Source of the DNA: Chaenocephalus aceratus
Taxonomy: Eukaryota; Chordata; Actinopteri; Perciformes; Channichthyidae
Reading direction: 5' to 3'
Assembly: GCA_023974075.1 (NCBI GenBank)
Contig: JAMFTG010000063.1
Span: 186,001-250,000, forward strand
Length of the DNA: 64,000 bases
Position numbers and translations under genes: made by a program. The notes beneath the pieces are model-generated. The model worked only from the letters and a program-made list of their open reading frames with translations. It was not told the origin of the DNA and made no database searches. Shown here piece after piece: positions 33,192 to 46,045 of this stretch (position 1 is its first letter; every line of letters starts with the position of its first letter).

Positions 33192-33252
33192 ACGCTTTAT
33201 TAACTTGTGCGCATGCTTTATTAACTCGTGCAAACGCTTTATTAACTTGTGC
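33192..33252 (+). repeat. Short tandem repeat, about 21 bp x 3
   Basis: GCTTTATTAACTTGTGCGCA-type units repeat three times, with variation in the middle unit. The same is found at 50444-50505. Confidence 0.75.
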
Positions 33253-33440
33253 GCATAAGTTTATAAAGCAAGAAAGTAAAACATGGCCACGTTTTATTTA
33301 TTTTTCTCTCTATGGACCCTCCAGGGCTCCGTATCTCTCACAACTCCGCCGACAGAAGATATTTAAAATCTTCATTTCAGAGTTCTGTACCTTCTCTATT
33401 CTTTGGTCCCCTACTTAACCCATATTCAGACCGTCTTGCA

Positions 33441-33511
33441 TGCACCACCCGGGAATCGAACCCGGGTCACAAGAATGGGAATCTTGTATGATACCACTAC
33501 ACTAGCGGCGC
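33441..33511 (-). tRNA. Dispersed tRNA-Gly(CCC)-like gene in TRIM B intron
   Basis: A complete tRNA fold has acceptor GCGCCGC/GTGGTGC (G3-U70 and G6-U67 wobbles), anticodon CCC, intact T arm and B-box, and A73. Its 3' flank back to about 33345 matches the array unit (CAGAGTTCTGTACC), so a piece of the array was moved here. A 5'-truncated L2 abuts its 5' flank at about 33537. Confidence 0.65.
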
Positions 33512-33536
33512 TTGTATTGTTTTTGTATTGATTTTG

Positions 33537-34930
33537 TCCGATGAAACTGCACTTACGAAAGTTGTCAATGATCTACTCATTGCATCAGACTATGGCTCTG
33601 CGTCCATATTGGTGCTGCTTGACCTTAGTGCAGCGGTCGACACAGTTGATCACAACATTCTACTCCATCGCTTGGAAAAAACATGTAGGACTCACTGGCC
33701 TGCTCTTTCCCTGGTTGAAATCTTAATTAAACTCTGCTCTTCAGAACAAAACAAATGTGAACTATGGTGTCCCCCAAGGTTATGTGCTTGGCCCCATCCT
33801 TTTTTCAATCTACAAGCCTCCCCTTGGTTTTACTAATGAATCATTATCAATTAGGTTCCCATTTTTATGCAGATGACACTCAGCTCTACATTTCCATTAC
33901 GCCGGAAAAACTCTCAACTGACAACTCAAAATGTCATGAACGAAATCAAACTATGGATGTCATCAAATTTCCTCCAATTAAACATAGAAAAAACTGAAAA
34001 GTTGCTTCTTGGACCAAAACATATCACGGACACATTGTGCGACCTCAGCCTAAACATGGCTGGTTCAACCATCCACCAAAGTCCATTCACCAAAAATCTT
34101 GGAGTTATACTCCATCCAGATCTGTTGTTTAAAAATCACATCAGCAGTGACATAACAAAAACAGCTTTTTTCCACCTTCGGAATATTTCAAGATTCGTCC
34201 CATGCTTTCCCTTGCCGATGCGAAACTCTAGTTCATGCTTTTGTTTAATCTCGGTTGAACTTCTGCAATTCACTTATTTCCGGCCTACCCAAATCAACAA
34301 CCAACAAACTACAACTGGTTCAAAACACAGCTGACAGGATATTAACCAGAACCAGAACCAGAATATCTGATCATTGTTCTCATTTCATTGCATTGGTTCC
34401 CGATTCACTACAGGTCAGACTTCAAGATGTTACTGTTAACCTTTAAAATCTTACATGGACTAGCATCTCCCTATTTATCATCATTAATTACCCCACACAT
34501 ATCTACCAGGCTCCCACGATCCCATAATGCCAGTCTCCTTTGTTCCCCAGAATTCAAAAATCATCAATAGGTGGCCGAAGCCTTTACCTTCCGAGCACCT
34601 CTCCTTTGGAATCATCCTCCCATTCAGATCCTAGAAGCGGATTCCATCGATTCCTTCAAAAGCAAACTCAAAACCCATCTCTTCGCATCTGTCTTCCTTG
34701 TCAACTAGTTTCCATCACCATTGTTTCCATCTATATTAGCATCACTTCTGTCTGGTTTTACATACACATGCCTTTATCATATGCACTACTTATGTTGTTG
34801 TTCATAATGTTTCAATAATTGTTGTGCTATGATATTTGTATTTTTCTTTTCTTTTTGATTTAGTTTTCTTTGTAACGCCCTTTGAGGGTAGTTTGGGTGA
34901 TTTGGGGCTATAGGAAATGTTGATTTGATA
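33537..34930 (+). mobile_element. 5'-truncated L2-type LINE, second family (B)
   Basis: RT motifs are spread over frames: [37 protein letters not shown] and FYADDTQLYIS (the catalytic YADD is kept). The 3' end is CGCCCTTTGAGGGTAG ... GGGGCTATAGGAAATGTTGATTTGA. It is dead by frameshifts. The copy in unit C is at 50788-52195. Confidence 0.8.
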
Positions 34931-34954
34931 ATAATTATTGATGCATCAATGTGT

Positions 34955-35376
34955 CATGACCGAAAGAACGAGATCGCGGATACAAGCGGCCGAGATGGGT
35001 TTCCTCCGCCGGGTGGCTGGTGTCTCCCTTAGAGATAAGGTGAGAAGTTCGGTCATCAGGGAGGGACTCGGAGTTGAGCCGCTCCTCCTTCGCGTCGAAA
35101 GAAGCCAGTTGAGGTGGTTCGGGCACCTAGTTAGGATGCCACCTGGGCGCCTCCCTAGGGAGGTGTTCCAGGCACGTCCAGCTGGGAAGAGACTAAGGGG
35201 TAGACCTAGGACCAGGTGGAGGGATTATATCTCTTCGCTGGCCTGGGAGCGCCTTGGGATCCCCCAGTCAGAGCTGGTTGATGTCGCCGGGGAAAAAGAA
35301 GTTTGGGGCTCTCTGCTGGAACTGCTACCCCCGCGACCCGACCACGGATAAGCGGGAGAAGATGGATGGATGGATG
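34955..35376 (+). mobile_element. RTE/Rex3-like LINE 3' fragment
   Basis: The frame contains LLRVERSQLRWFGHLVRMP and GRPRTRWRDYISSLAW, a C-terminal LINE signature common in fish. The tail is (GATG)n. A 12-bp target duplication GCATCAATGTGT lies at 34943-34954 and 35377-35388. Unit C keeps the empty site at about 52203. Confidence 0.85.
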
Positions 35377-35388
35377 GCATCAATGTGT

Positions 35389-35910
35389 AGAACATGTTAT
35401 TGTAGTGATTGGTAAATTACCCTGAGGTTTATGAAATCATAATTTAGTTGATTATTTTATTCGTAATATCTGCAAAGTAACAAACTAACTGTCAACAATT
35501 AATTTATTTGAATGAAGAGTGCATTAGGTCCCGCTGACTTTGTTGTGGAGAGTTATAAATAAAAATATATAAAGAAAACTCAAGTACAGTACATGAATAC
35601 ATCCTGTTTGTGTGTTTTCTTTCAATAAATATTTTTGAATTAATGTGTGTAAATTCATCTTTATTAATTCAATAGTAATTATATTAAGGCTCAACAATAT
35701 AATATCATATTGTTTTCATTTATTATTGTTGTGAAAAAGATCTCTATGTTATCACTTAATTTCTTGGCTTGGTGATTTCTAATAAATAACACTGAACTGC
35801 ACATCGGGCTCTTCTTCACTCAGTTTCTATTTGTACGGAATTCAGGACGATTCATAGTTTGATTATTTTTAAACAAACAATTTAAACTATATTTAATCTT
35901 TTGTCCACAG
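35389..35910 (+). other. 3' end of TRIM B intron
   Basis: This AT-rich sequence is conserved with 13150-14571 (in part) and 52216-52753, and ends at the acceptor TTTTGTCCACAG. Confidence 0.6.
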
Positions 35911-35916
35911 AGAAAC

Positions 35917-37559
35917 ATGTCTGCTGCCAGCTGTCTGCGGACTGAAGATCAGTTTCTGTGCTCCATCTGTCTGGATGTGTTCACTGATCCAGTCACCATG
36001 CCATGTGGACACAACTTCTGTAAAGCCTGCATCTCTGAACACTGGGATAGAAATGTCCCGAGTCAGTGTCCCAACTGTAAAAAGCTTTTCAACATAAAGC
36101 CTGAGCTGCAGGTCAACACTTTCATCTCTGAGATGGCTGCTCAGTTCAGACAGTCAGCTCAACAGAAAGCCAGCAGCAGCAGCTCAGAGGAACAAGTTGT
36201 CAAACCAGGAGAAGTTGCTGTGACGTCTGCACTGGAACCAGACTGAAGGCCCTGAAGTCCTGCCTGGTGTGTCTGGAGTCCTACTGTGAGACTCACCTGG
36301 AGCCTCACCTGACAAGAGCAGGCCTGAAGAAACATCAGCTGATCGACCCTGAGGGGAACCTGGAAAGCAGGATGTGTGTGAAGCACGATAAACTGCTGGA
36401 GCTGTTCTGTAAGACCGACCAGGTGTGTGTCTGCATGCTCTGCACTGTTTCAGACCACAAGACACATGATGTTGTTCCTCTGAAAGAAGGATATGAAGGA
36501 AAGAAGGATGAACTGGGGAAGACAGAGGCTGAAATTCAGCAGATGATCCAGAAGAGACGACTGAAGATCCAGGAGATGAATCGCTCAGTGGAGCTCAGTA
36601 AGGAAGGAGCAGACAGAGAGATAGCAGATGGTGTTCAGGTCTTCACCGCTCTGAAGGAGTCTGTTGAGAGAAGCCAGGCCGAGCTCATCGACACCATCAA
36701 AGAGAAGCAGAGAGAGACAGAGGAACAGGCTGAAGGCTTCATCAAAGAGCTGGAACAGGAAGTCTCTGAGCTGAAGAAGAGAAGCTCTGAGGTGGAGCAG
36801 CTCTCACGCTCTGAAGACCAGCTCCACCTCCTCCAAAGCTTCACGTCCCTGAACGCTGCTCCACCCACCAAGAACTGGACAGAAGTCAGGGTCCGTCCAC
36901 CTTCATATGACGGGACTGTGGGAAGAGCTGTGACTCAGCTGGAGGAGACGCTCAGTAAACAGATGAAGAAGCTGCTTGAGGTGGAGCTGAAGAGGGTCCA
37001 GCTGTATGAGGTGGAGGTGACTCTTGATCCTGATACAGCACATCCCAGACTCATCCTGTCTGATGATGGAAAACAAGTGAAAGTTGGTGATGTGATGAAG
37101 AATCTTCCAGACAAACCAGAGAGATTTGATCGTTGGGGCAATGTCTTAGCAAAGCAGAGTTTCTCATCAGGAAGATTTTATTACGAGGTTCACGTTAAAG
37201 GAAACACTGATTGGGAGTTAGGAGTGGCCAGAGAGTCGATCAACAGGAAGGGAATCATCACACTGACTGCTCAGGATGGTTACTGGATGATAGCGTTGAG
37301 GAATGAAAATGATTACTCAGCATGTGCTGATCTTCCAGTCGGTCTCTCTCCGAAGTCTCAGCCTGAGAAGGTGGGGGTGTTTGTGGATTATGAGGAGGGT
37401 CTGGTCTCCTTTTATGATGTTGATGCTGCAGCTCTGATCTACTCCTTCACTGGCTGCTGCTTCAAAGAGAAACTCTACCCATTCTTTGGTCCCAGTGTTA
37501 AGGATGGTGGTAAAAACTCTGCCTCTCTGATCATCTCTCCTGTCAATCACACTGAGTAG
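35917..37559 (+). pseudogene. TRIM E3 ligase-like copy B, frame-shifted
   Basis: ATG 35917 opens a frame with a full RING (CSICLDVFTDPVTMPCGH) that stops at 36246 after SALEPD. One base is missing near 36216 (GTTGCTGTG where C has GTTCCCTGTG), just before the first B-box cysteine. The B-boxes, coiled coil and PRY-SPRY continue in another frame to 37559. This deletion differs from that of copy A but has the same effect. The SPRY differs from A and C at scattered loop residues (for example RWGNVLAK, TAQDGYWMIAL). It could make a 110-aa RING protein. I call it a pseudogene pending sequence confirmation. Confidence 0.85.
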
Positions 37560-37975
37560 AACAACCATTTGATTTTCAACAGAAAGATTCACTCTCACCA
37601 AATGTAAATATACTGCATGTATATCATTGGGGAAGTGAATTGTTTAAATTTTTGATGTTTTAATTCTGATTCTGTAATTTTGAAACAGAATAATTAACTT
37701 AGTCCTTGAATGTATGGCCGTTAATCTCCAAACTTTGTAATAGCACCTAATCATAAATAGGAAGTGTTTCATAATGGCACAATTTACTGGGAAAAACACA
37801 TGCGCCCTTTACTCATTAAAAACGCCAACAATATGTTTTTTTAAAGGATTATTAGTTTTAAATATTGTAATTTAGGGGAACCTGTAAGAGATTGTTATCT
37901 GGTCTATGTCATGGCTTGATTTATAATTGGTACCCTTTTTTTGGAACAATCTGATATAATGATATAATATTCAGC
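37560..37975 (+). other. TRIM copy B 3' UTR region
   Basis: This AT-rich sequence is homologous to the 3' flanks of A and C. No gene is seen. Confidence 0.55.
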
Positions 37976-40900
37976 TGCAGTGGTTTTCTGGTCTCAATCT
38001 GTTGACGCTGGCGTTGACTGTTCGCAGCTTCTCCGCCTCTGTTACCCTCTATCACCCTCAGCTAACATTCGTTCTTGCAAAACATTCGAATTGGACTACT
38101 GCCCTGCATTGCACATCTTTACTGCACTGCACATTGTTTTTAATTTTAACTTATTTTAGACTTCTGCCTCCGTTGCTGCCTGCCGTTGCCGGCTGCCGTT
38201 GCCGGTTGCCCTCGCTCAGCCATCAAAGTGCCGGGTGGCTATTGCTATCTGCTACATCGCCCTACTTGTCTATCTCCGTCCCACGCAACAACCGTGGACT
38301 CTCTCTGTCTCCTGCCTTCATCTCTGGGGTACATCTGTCCCGTCCCGCTGTTCACATCCTCCTGCCATGTCGTGGATCTTCCTCGTCTCCACAACAATCC
38401 TCCACCTCTGTGCACCTAGCCCGCTAGCCGCTATCGCTGCTAACACACTGCTCCCAGCATTCCCACCTGTCATCATGCTGAAATACTCCATCTCACAGCT
38501 TCTGTCATTCACCAACTCCTCCACCCCGTCTTCCATCTCTGTCATCAGACATCTTGGACTCCTTCGTCGACCCCCGCTACATTCACCGTAGCACCCGCCG
38601 CAGTTTTGTTTACTTCAGCACGGACAATCCATAGCATCCATCTGCTCTACCCAACGCACTATTGCACTGATGTGCCATCAGAACGCAACTCCTACTGATC
38701 CTCTCTCCCCGTTCACCTACCACTCCCAGCTGCATGAAATACCTGGAGCGGATCCCACTCCCCTCCGCCTCCCAACACATATAACAAGCCATTTCTCCCC
38801 ACCATCAAGCCCCCCTCCTCTGCTCCACTGCCCCCCTCTCTCGTGCCCACCCCCGCGCTGCTAACCTGGCCAACCTCATACCTCTCCAGCCTGCCACCAC
38901 CCCTCAACCCCCACTTGACCAATTTTGCCCTCCTCAATATCGGTCACTTAACAATAAAGCCCACATCCTCCACGAAATAATTCTGGACAAATCCATCGAC
39001 TTCTTTCTGCTCACTGAAACCTGGCAACAACCCAATGACTTCTTCTCCCCACAACCAAACATCCCCCCCTGGTTTTCATTACATCACTAAACCCCGCCCC
39101 TCATGCCGTGGTGGTGGGCTGGCTGTCATCTACAACCACAACATCCGGACTACAGAACTCACCCTCCCTCAGTACCATCCTTCGAATTCCTCGCCTTCAA
39201 AGCCCCTCCCTCACTGACAGTTATCCTCATTTACCGCCCCCCCAAACCACACCCCTCCTTCCTCTCTGATCTCACTGAACTCCTCACCATTGCTTCAACC
39301 CTCTCCCCACGTCTGTTACTTCTCGGCGACCTAAACATCCATATGGACTCCCCCACCTGCAACTCGCTTCTGATTTCTCCTCCCTTCTGGACAATTTCTC
39401 AATTACCCAATATGTCACCTTCCCCAACAATGATAAAGGACACATCCTTGACCTTGTCTGCTCCACCAACCTCCCAGTACTCGACCTCCACCCCTGCCCC
39501 TTTCCCCTCTCTGACCACAAACTCATACAGTTCACCATCGCGTCCCCTGTCCGCCACCCTCCCCCATCCAGGAACATCACCTTCCATAATGTATGCTCTG
39601 TTGATCCCCAGCACCTCTCCGACCTGCTTTCCTCTACTCTCCCCCTGGACTCAAACCTCAGCTCACCCGATGAACAACTCAACCACCTTAATTCCACCCT
39701 ACTCGCCTCCCTCAACAGCCTGGTCCCCCTCAAAAGCAAAAATGTCACTTTTAAAACCTCCTCACCCTGGTTCACCCCTGCACTCCGTAAGCTGAATCAA
39801 CCCGGCTGCCAGCTTGAACGCCTAACCAAGAAATCATCCCTCACAGTTCACCATGAATTCTACAAACTCCATCTCACTACCTACAGAGACGCCCCTCACT
39901 GCCGCAAAAACTGCTTACCTCTCCACCATCTTTACCGACCCCTCCCATAACCCCAGGACCCTCTTCTCCACGTCAACAAGCTCCTCAAACCCCGTGCTGA
40001 CACCCTCCCTTCCTCCACTTCCACTTTATGCCGTTCATTCCTCCAGTTTTCTCCGACAAAATCACTGCCATTAATCTCTCCCTATCCGCTGCATCTGACA
40101 CACATACATCTCCCCCAGCATCCACTGCCACAATTTCTCCACCCATCTCCCTGGACCTCCCGAGCCCTCCTCCCCACGGCCGCCTCTCCCAGTTCACTCT
40201 GGTTACCACCCCTGAATACTCAAATTGATCAGCTCCTCCAAACCCACAACCCACAACATGCTCCCTTGACCCTCTACCCACCCCTCTACTGAAGTCCTGT
40301 CTCCCCGTCCTCTTGCCCCTACCTTGTCAACCTTTTCAACTCCTCCCTGTCCCAAGGAACCGTTCCCTCTGCCTTCAAAACTGCTGCTGTTACTCCCATC
40401 CTCAAGAAACCCGGTCTGGATCCCTCCTCCCTCAGTAATTACCGTCTCATCTCCAACCTCCCCTTTCTCTCAAAAACAATAGAACGCATTATCTTCAAAC
40501 AACTCCACCGCCATCTCCTAACCAACCAGCTTTTTGAACCCCTTCAGTCTGGTTTTCGTCCCCACCACAGCACAGAAACGGCCCTCATCAAAGTCCTCAA
40601 TGACCTCCTCACCTCTGCTGACACCGGTTCCCTCACTATCCTCATCCTCCTCGACCTGAGTGCAGCCTTCGATACCGTAAGCCACACCATCCTGCTTACC
40701 CGACTCCAGGACATCGGTATCAAAGGTACTGCACTCAGGTGGCTCCAGTCCTACCTCTCCGACAGATCCCACTTCATCTTCCTCAACAACCACTCCTCTG
40801 CCACATTTTCAGTCACCCAAGGTGTTCCCCAAGGTTCAGTACTCGGCCCCCTCCTCTTCATAATCTACATCCTCCCCCTTGGTTAGATTCTCTGCCAATA

Positions 40901-41930
40901 CAACCTGGACTTTCACTGTTACGCCGACGACACCCAGATTTACCTCAGCACCAAATCCCCCAACAACCCCCCCCTCACCCACATCGAATCCTGTGTGACT
41001 GCAATCAAATCCTGGATGCAACACAACTTCCTCAAACTCAACAGCAATACAACTGAACTCCTCCTCATCGGCTCCAAATCCACCCTCAGCAAAACCCCCA
41101 ACCTGACAGTCACCATTGATGGCACCCCTGTTTCCCCCTCCACCCAGGCACGCAACCTTGGCGTTATATTTGACCCCACCCTCTCCCTCGAGCCCCACAT
41201 CCGTCAAGTTGTAACAACCTCATTTTTCCACCTCCGCAATATTGCCAAACTCCGTCCCTCTCTCACCCGCCCTGCAGCCGAGCGACTCATTCACGCCTTC
41301 ATCTCCTCCCGCCTTGACTATTTCAAACTCACTCCTCTACGGCATCAGCACTACATCCCACAATAGACTGTCCAGAACGCAGCCGCCAGACTCCTCACCC
41401 ACACCAAATCATGGCATCACATCACACCGGTCCTCAAAGAACTCCACTGGCTCCCCGTTTCACACCGCATCCACTACAAACTCCTGGTCCTCACTTACAA
41501 AGCCCTCCACCATCTGCCCCCCCCTACTTCACTGACCTCCTCATCCTCTACCAACCACCCCGGTACCTCAGATCCACCTCAGCCAGTTTGCTTTCCATCC
41601 CCAAGGCCAAACTCCGGAGCTTCGGGGATAGAGCCTTCTCTGTGGCAGCCCCGAAGCTCTGGAACTCCCTCCCCAAATACCTCCGTGAGTCTGAGTCCCT
41701 CACCCTGTTCCAGTCCCGCCTCAAAACCCACCTCTTCAACTCTGTATCCATAAGCCCCCCCCCCTCTCAATGAACTTCGTCCTGACTGCTTTTCTGTTTA
41801 TTTTTGTTTCTTTTTGGCTTTGTTTTTGTTTTGTTTGTCTACCCTCCCTCCCAAATGTAAAGCGTGTTTGGGTTCAAGAAAAGCGCTATAGAAATAAAAT
41901 ATATTATATATTATTATTATTATTATGCTA
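37975..41930 (+). mobile_element. L2-type LINE, copy B (longest)
   Basis: It retains the endonuclease-like region lost in A and C (ILDKSIDFFLLTETW near 38980-39030; LLLLGDLNIHMDSP near 39315-39350). It also has the RT ([20 protein letters not shown] near 40545-40605; LLDLSAAFDTVSHTILL near 40650; CYADDTQIYLS near 40920). The tail is AAGCGCTATAGAAATAAA plus (TTA)n. Many frameshifts and stops are present. Confidence 0.85.
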
Positions 41931-42694
41931 TTTTCATTTCATGTTGTCCAACTCTCTACAGACTATTTGTATAGTTTAAACAAATCCTCAATTAAATAAA
42001 AAGCTAATTAAATTCTGTCTTCATTGTTTTGTTTCCCTCTCAAGTAATTTACAAATACCTCAAATGAATAAAGAAAGGTGAAAACGTGAAGGAACTTTAG
42101 TCAATTTAAAATATGGGTAAAGCTAATAACATTCAAAGCTGGGAAAACTTGTAAAGAAGTCTTCAGTACAGGCAGTTTAACCATTAATTACTTTTTTCCA
42201 AAGTTTCTAGGTTGAAATGACAAATACATTGCTCATTTATATATTATCAACCGATATTTCATCTATATCACCCCCATATAACACTGTATTACACCATTAG
42301 TTCACCCACATTACATACATATAACATCAATATTACACAGCCTGTCGAATGACTGTATCCCACAAGATACAGGAACCAACCAAGAGGCCTTATTATGCTT
42401 TTTGGACTTTTCCCTTTCCTGTAGTGTGTTATATCGTTTTTTGTGCATGTAAATGGTCTGCAAAGTCTAAAATCCCTTGTGTTCCCTGTGTTCCCTCCAG
42501 AGGGAGTTTCTCTCCCACAACCTCCCCTCATCTGAAACACCTCAATTGGACTCCTTTGTTTACTTTCAGAACATAGTTACATCACTATGACATCAGGAAT
42601 GACTCAAATAAAGGTCTTGCCATGATTCATCTCTGAACCCCAGAATCGAATCTGTGTTGTCCTCGGTCAAAGACCACAAAAGAGTTGGGGTTTT
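41930..42694. other. Unit spacer (copy B)
   Basis: Non-coding and homologous to 19126-19890. Nothing recognised. Confidence 0.5.
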
Positions 42695-42699
42695 CTCAC

Positions 42700-42768
42700 C
42701 TCAGACACGCTCTGCCTCGTCCTTCTTCTAAATGAATCACTGGTCCAAACTTTTGATGTTGCATCCAT
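42700..42768 (-). CDS. Orphan antisense first coding exon, copy B
   Basis: ATG (42768 on the minus strand, context GGAAGATGG) opens a 23-codon arginine-rich frame to CTGAG/GTGAGAAA at 42700/42699. The leader to about 42890 is conserved. TATAAATA on the minus strand near 42913 could be a TATA box in this copy only. No partner exons are identified. Confidence 0.45.
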
Positions 42769-42899
42769 CTTCCTCCGGCCAGTGAACGCTGTGGTCGATC
42801 TCTGCTGATAACGCCGAATCACAGAAGGTCTTAATAAGCGCAGGCGGTGATGGAGACAGCTGCTGAGTCTTCTATAGATGGAGAAGACGGCAGAGAATG

Positions 42900-43874
42900 A
42901 GAGCTGGACATATTTATAGACTTCTCTTTAACACAGCATTAACATTCTGTCATTATTACAGATGATGAAAGTTGCTGTGACAAATGAAGGACGTCCTGTA
43001 ACTCCTGAACCACCTCATAACCAATCTGTTTGCAGAGGTGGAAAGTTAGGGTTAGGGTTCGTACAATGTTTGAGGTTCCTGTAGTTGACTTCAGATAATA
43101 CAACATGTAATCAACAAATAGTTTGTCATGTATTAGTTTAGGTTAAGACAACATTTTATTGATATCTTTGTGAAAATTCACAAGATACATGGTGGTATAT
43201 TTAACAAAGAAAATGACCATTGGGCTGCTGGTGGTAAGAGCTGCCAGGTAAGAGGGTTTGAATCCCGAGCACAAAAACATTTTAGGCAATGCCATCCCCT
43301 CTTTCGCCTCTTTTCAACCCTGCATCTCTAATGAAGTCCCTCTCAGGCCCCAAATATATCTTTACAAATAAATTAATAAATCAGCACTACCTTTACCTGC
43401 TGTAATTTTAAAGTAATACAAAATATGAATCAATAATTATAATAAATAAATATAAGGTGTCTGCCGCCTGAACACACTGAGAACACAGATGAGAATAAAC
43501 CCAAGTCCAACATGCCTTCTGTGTAACTGAAAAACAATGTTTTTTATGTAAACATAATTTACGAGAAAGAAAATGATATCCTCCCTTTATAAAGTATAAG
43601 TCAACTGTTAAGTGACCTGGTGATATCCTTAAGGTAAATTATGATTGTCGATATATAACAACCTTGATATGTGGAAGGTTGAGTAGGAGGGATTCATCGC
43701 AAAATTATAACATTTGTAAAATTATTTAAAAGATGGTCACAAAAAAAAGTATTATTATTGTTACTACTTTTCTGTTTACTGGGATAAAAAAGCATGTTGC
43801 TGTTTACTGTACCTCACAGATGTCTTGATCCGGTTCTCCTTAATTGTATGAACTAAACTGCATTGTCAATTACG
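42900..43874. other. Unit spacer after orphan exon (copy B)
   Basis: It is homologous to 21051-22019, including the B-box-like GGGTTTGAATCCC at 43254-43266. It runs through the uninterrupted GATATAAGGGG that marks the fold-back element's empty site. Confidence 0.5.
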
Positions 43875-44346
43875 ATATAAGGGGAACATATCTTTTTGAT
43901 TTTGACATATCACAAATGCTTCTAATCAGTCCGTGGAAACCAAAAGCTTTGTTGTCTTTTCCATACAGCCACAACTTATTATATAATGTGATTATTAAAA
44001 GCCATATTGTTTCTAAACATATAAGTAGTGTTTCAGTGTTTTCAACAGCTACTTTGTGTTTAAAACTGGAACTGTAATACAGCAGAACATAGTTTACTTT
44101 AAAAAGGAATTGCAGTTTAGTTTAATGGGAGACATAATTGTACGGAAGAGAAAGGAAGCTAAAGTGAAGGAAGTAGAATATGAAATTGTTGCCCCTAAAA
44201 TATCTGAAATAAAAATCTAAATCAAGTTAATAATGTTTGCTTTTCTCTTTTTCTGTGAACTGTAGTATTTCAGCTCCAAAACACAAAACCACTAAGTTAT
44301 TTAAACTCTCTGAGATTGATGGTATTTGTAGTGTTTACAGCAGAAA

Positions 44347-44365
44347 GGATTATGGGAGTTGTAGT
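44347..44365 (-). promoter_or_regulatory. ZNF143/THAP11-type SBS motif in TRIM C promoter
   Basis: ACTACAACTCCCATAATCC on the minus strand, at the same distance from exon 1 as in copy B. Confidence 0.55.
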
Positions 44366-44460
44366 GTTGGTGGGGTCTCAACCGTTGGAGAAAGAAAGGC
44401 CTTGTTGCTCCTGTAGTTCCTCCTCCACTCCCTCTTGGTGACGGGACACTGAGAGGGTGG

Positions 44461-44621
44461 AGCTACACTGAAAGAGAAGAGTTTCAACTTCCCAGAATTG
44501 AAAGTGAAAGCTTGTCTGAGCGACACAACAGCTGCACGTCTCTCTGCTTCTCTCTAAAGAAACACTCGACTGAATCCAGCAGCTTTTCTCAACAACACAG
44601 CAGAATCTCTGCCAAACACTG
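44461..44621 (+). other. TRIM copy C non-coding exon 1
   Basis: Conserved 5' UTR block ending CACTG/GTGAGT. It is spliced over about 8.1 kb to the acceptor TATCCACAG at 52753. Confidence 0.75.
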
Positions 44622-46003
44622 GTGAGTAAACTACAGAGACAATCACTAACTAAATATTTGAACACGGTTTAGTTAATCAGAATCTGAGGCTGGTACGTCT
44701 GTTCAGACATATGAAGAATATATGCCTCCCTCAGACACTATAGTACCAAAATACATTACATTGTATAGCAAGTAAGTACTTAGGCTGCTTTAAATACAGT
44801 TTCTCTTTAATAACAATATAAGCAGTCATATGAGCAGGGTAGTCGTATTATAATATTGATTAATGTGTAATGTGACAGTCATGAAGGGATCATTTTGTTT
44901 TTTAATGGTTTTCCATTGAACTTTAGTATGATTTTAAATTTGCCAATGTTGATATTAACATTCTGGCTTTGGATGAAATCACTGCAATAATAAAAAAACA
45001 TTAGCTTATCGTTGTTTTCGTTTAGTAATAGGAAATAGTTTGACTTTTATTTAAATAATTGCTACAGCTATAAAAGTGACTGGCAGCAGGCAGGGATCAG
45101 GGTGAGGCAGCCTCTAGAAATTATGTAACTATTGTGTTGTCACGAGAGGTTGCATCATCGAGGGCATTCCCTCTCGGTGGATGAAACAGGGACTACAACT
45201 CCCAGAATCAGCTGGGCATTAGGGAAGATGGCTGCTGCCCAGCTGATGAGTGTTTACTGATTTCTCCTTTGAGCACAACGGGGGGAAGGAGCAACGGGAG
45301 AGACAATGGTTGAGGTTTTATTTACTTTCTATCGAAGCCAGAACAAGTCCTTAGTAGATGAATCCTTCTGTTTTGTTTATAAGTAATGATTTAAGTGTGT
45401 GATGGGTGTAAGAAGACGAAAATACACCTGATTAAGTTGGAAATCGCTTGCCTGCTGTCTTTTAGTCATTGCACCCACACCTCAAGCTGAAGATCCCTGC
45501 CTCTTGAGACATTACAATATAATAAAACTCAGTGTTACATGAATGACTAACGTGCTTCACTCATCATCTTGATGTTATTTCTCTCAACCTTCCTGTGTCA
45601 CTGACAGCAGGTGTGCAGCAGCTGTAAACATAGTGCAGAAGGGATTTACAGGAGCCACATGCAAGGTCGTTTAGGGGGCAATACAAAGGCCTTTAACTTT
45701 ATTAACGAGTTTTGGCTGTAATAATAAACACAATGATGATTGTCCATGATTATACATTTACATCAATATTCTCTTCTCTCAATTATTTGTGCATTTACTT
45801 TTATTTATTTTTGCTAAACAGTGAATTTATTGTTTTAAAAAGCTCAATATTATCTGTATTTATTTTGGTGACATTCATATCATTTTATGGTTTATCTGTA
45901 CTGTTTGAGAAACAGTAATAGTAAGTAGCGCCAAGGTGGAACCTTTGGCAGGTGAGCGGTGACATCTGGGTTATTTTAGGGGGGACACTTCCGCCCCCTC
46001 CTC
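44622..46003 (+). other. TRIM C intron, first part
   Basis: Non-coding and matched to 25823-28889. It contains the SBS/YY1-like pair at 45192-45242 and the Harbinger empty site near 45306. Confidence 0.55.
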
Positions 46004-46045
46004 AGAAGCAATCCAGACGATCAATCGGATCCTGTGTCTCATTCT

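Larger units (their letters stand above)
25083..43874 (+). repeat. Segmental duplication unit B
   Basis: Promoter, exon 1, intron, TRIM coding exon, L2, orphan antisense exon and spacer are matched in the same order by 43875-59114 (unit C) and, with a shorter intron, by the DNA from about 11793 to 22019 (unit A). B and C share the Tc1/L2/tRNA-Gly block in the intron. Differences are discrete insertions and deletions listed separately. Confidence 0.85.
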
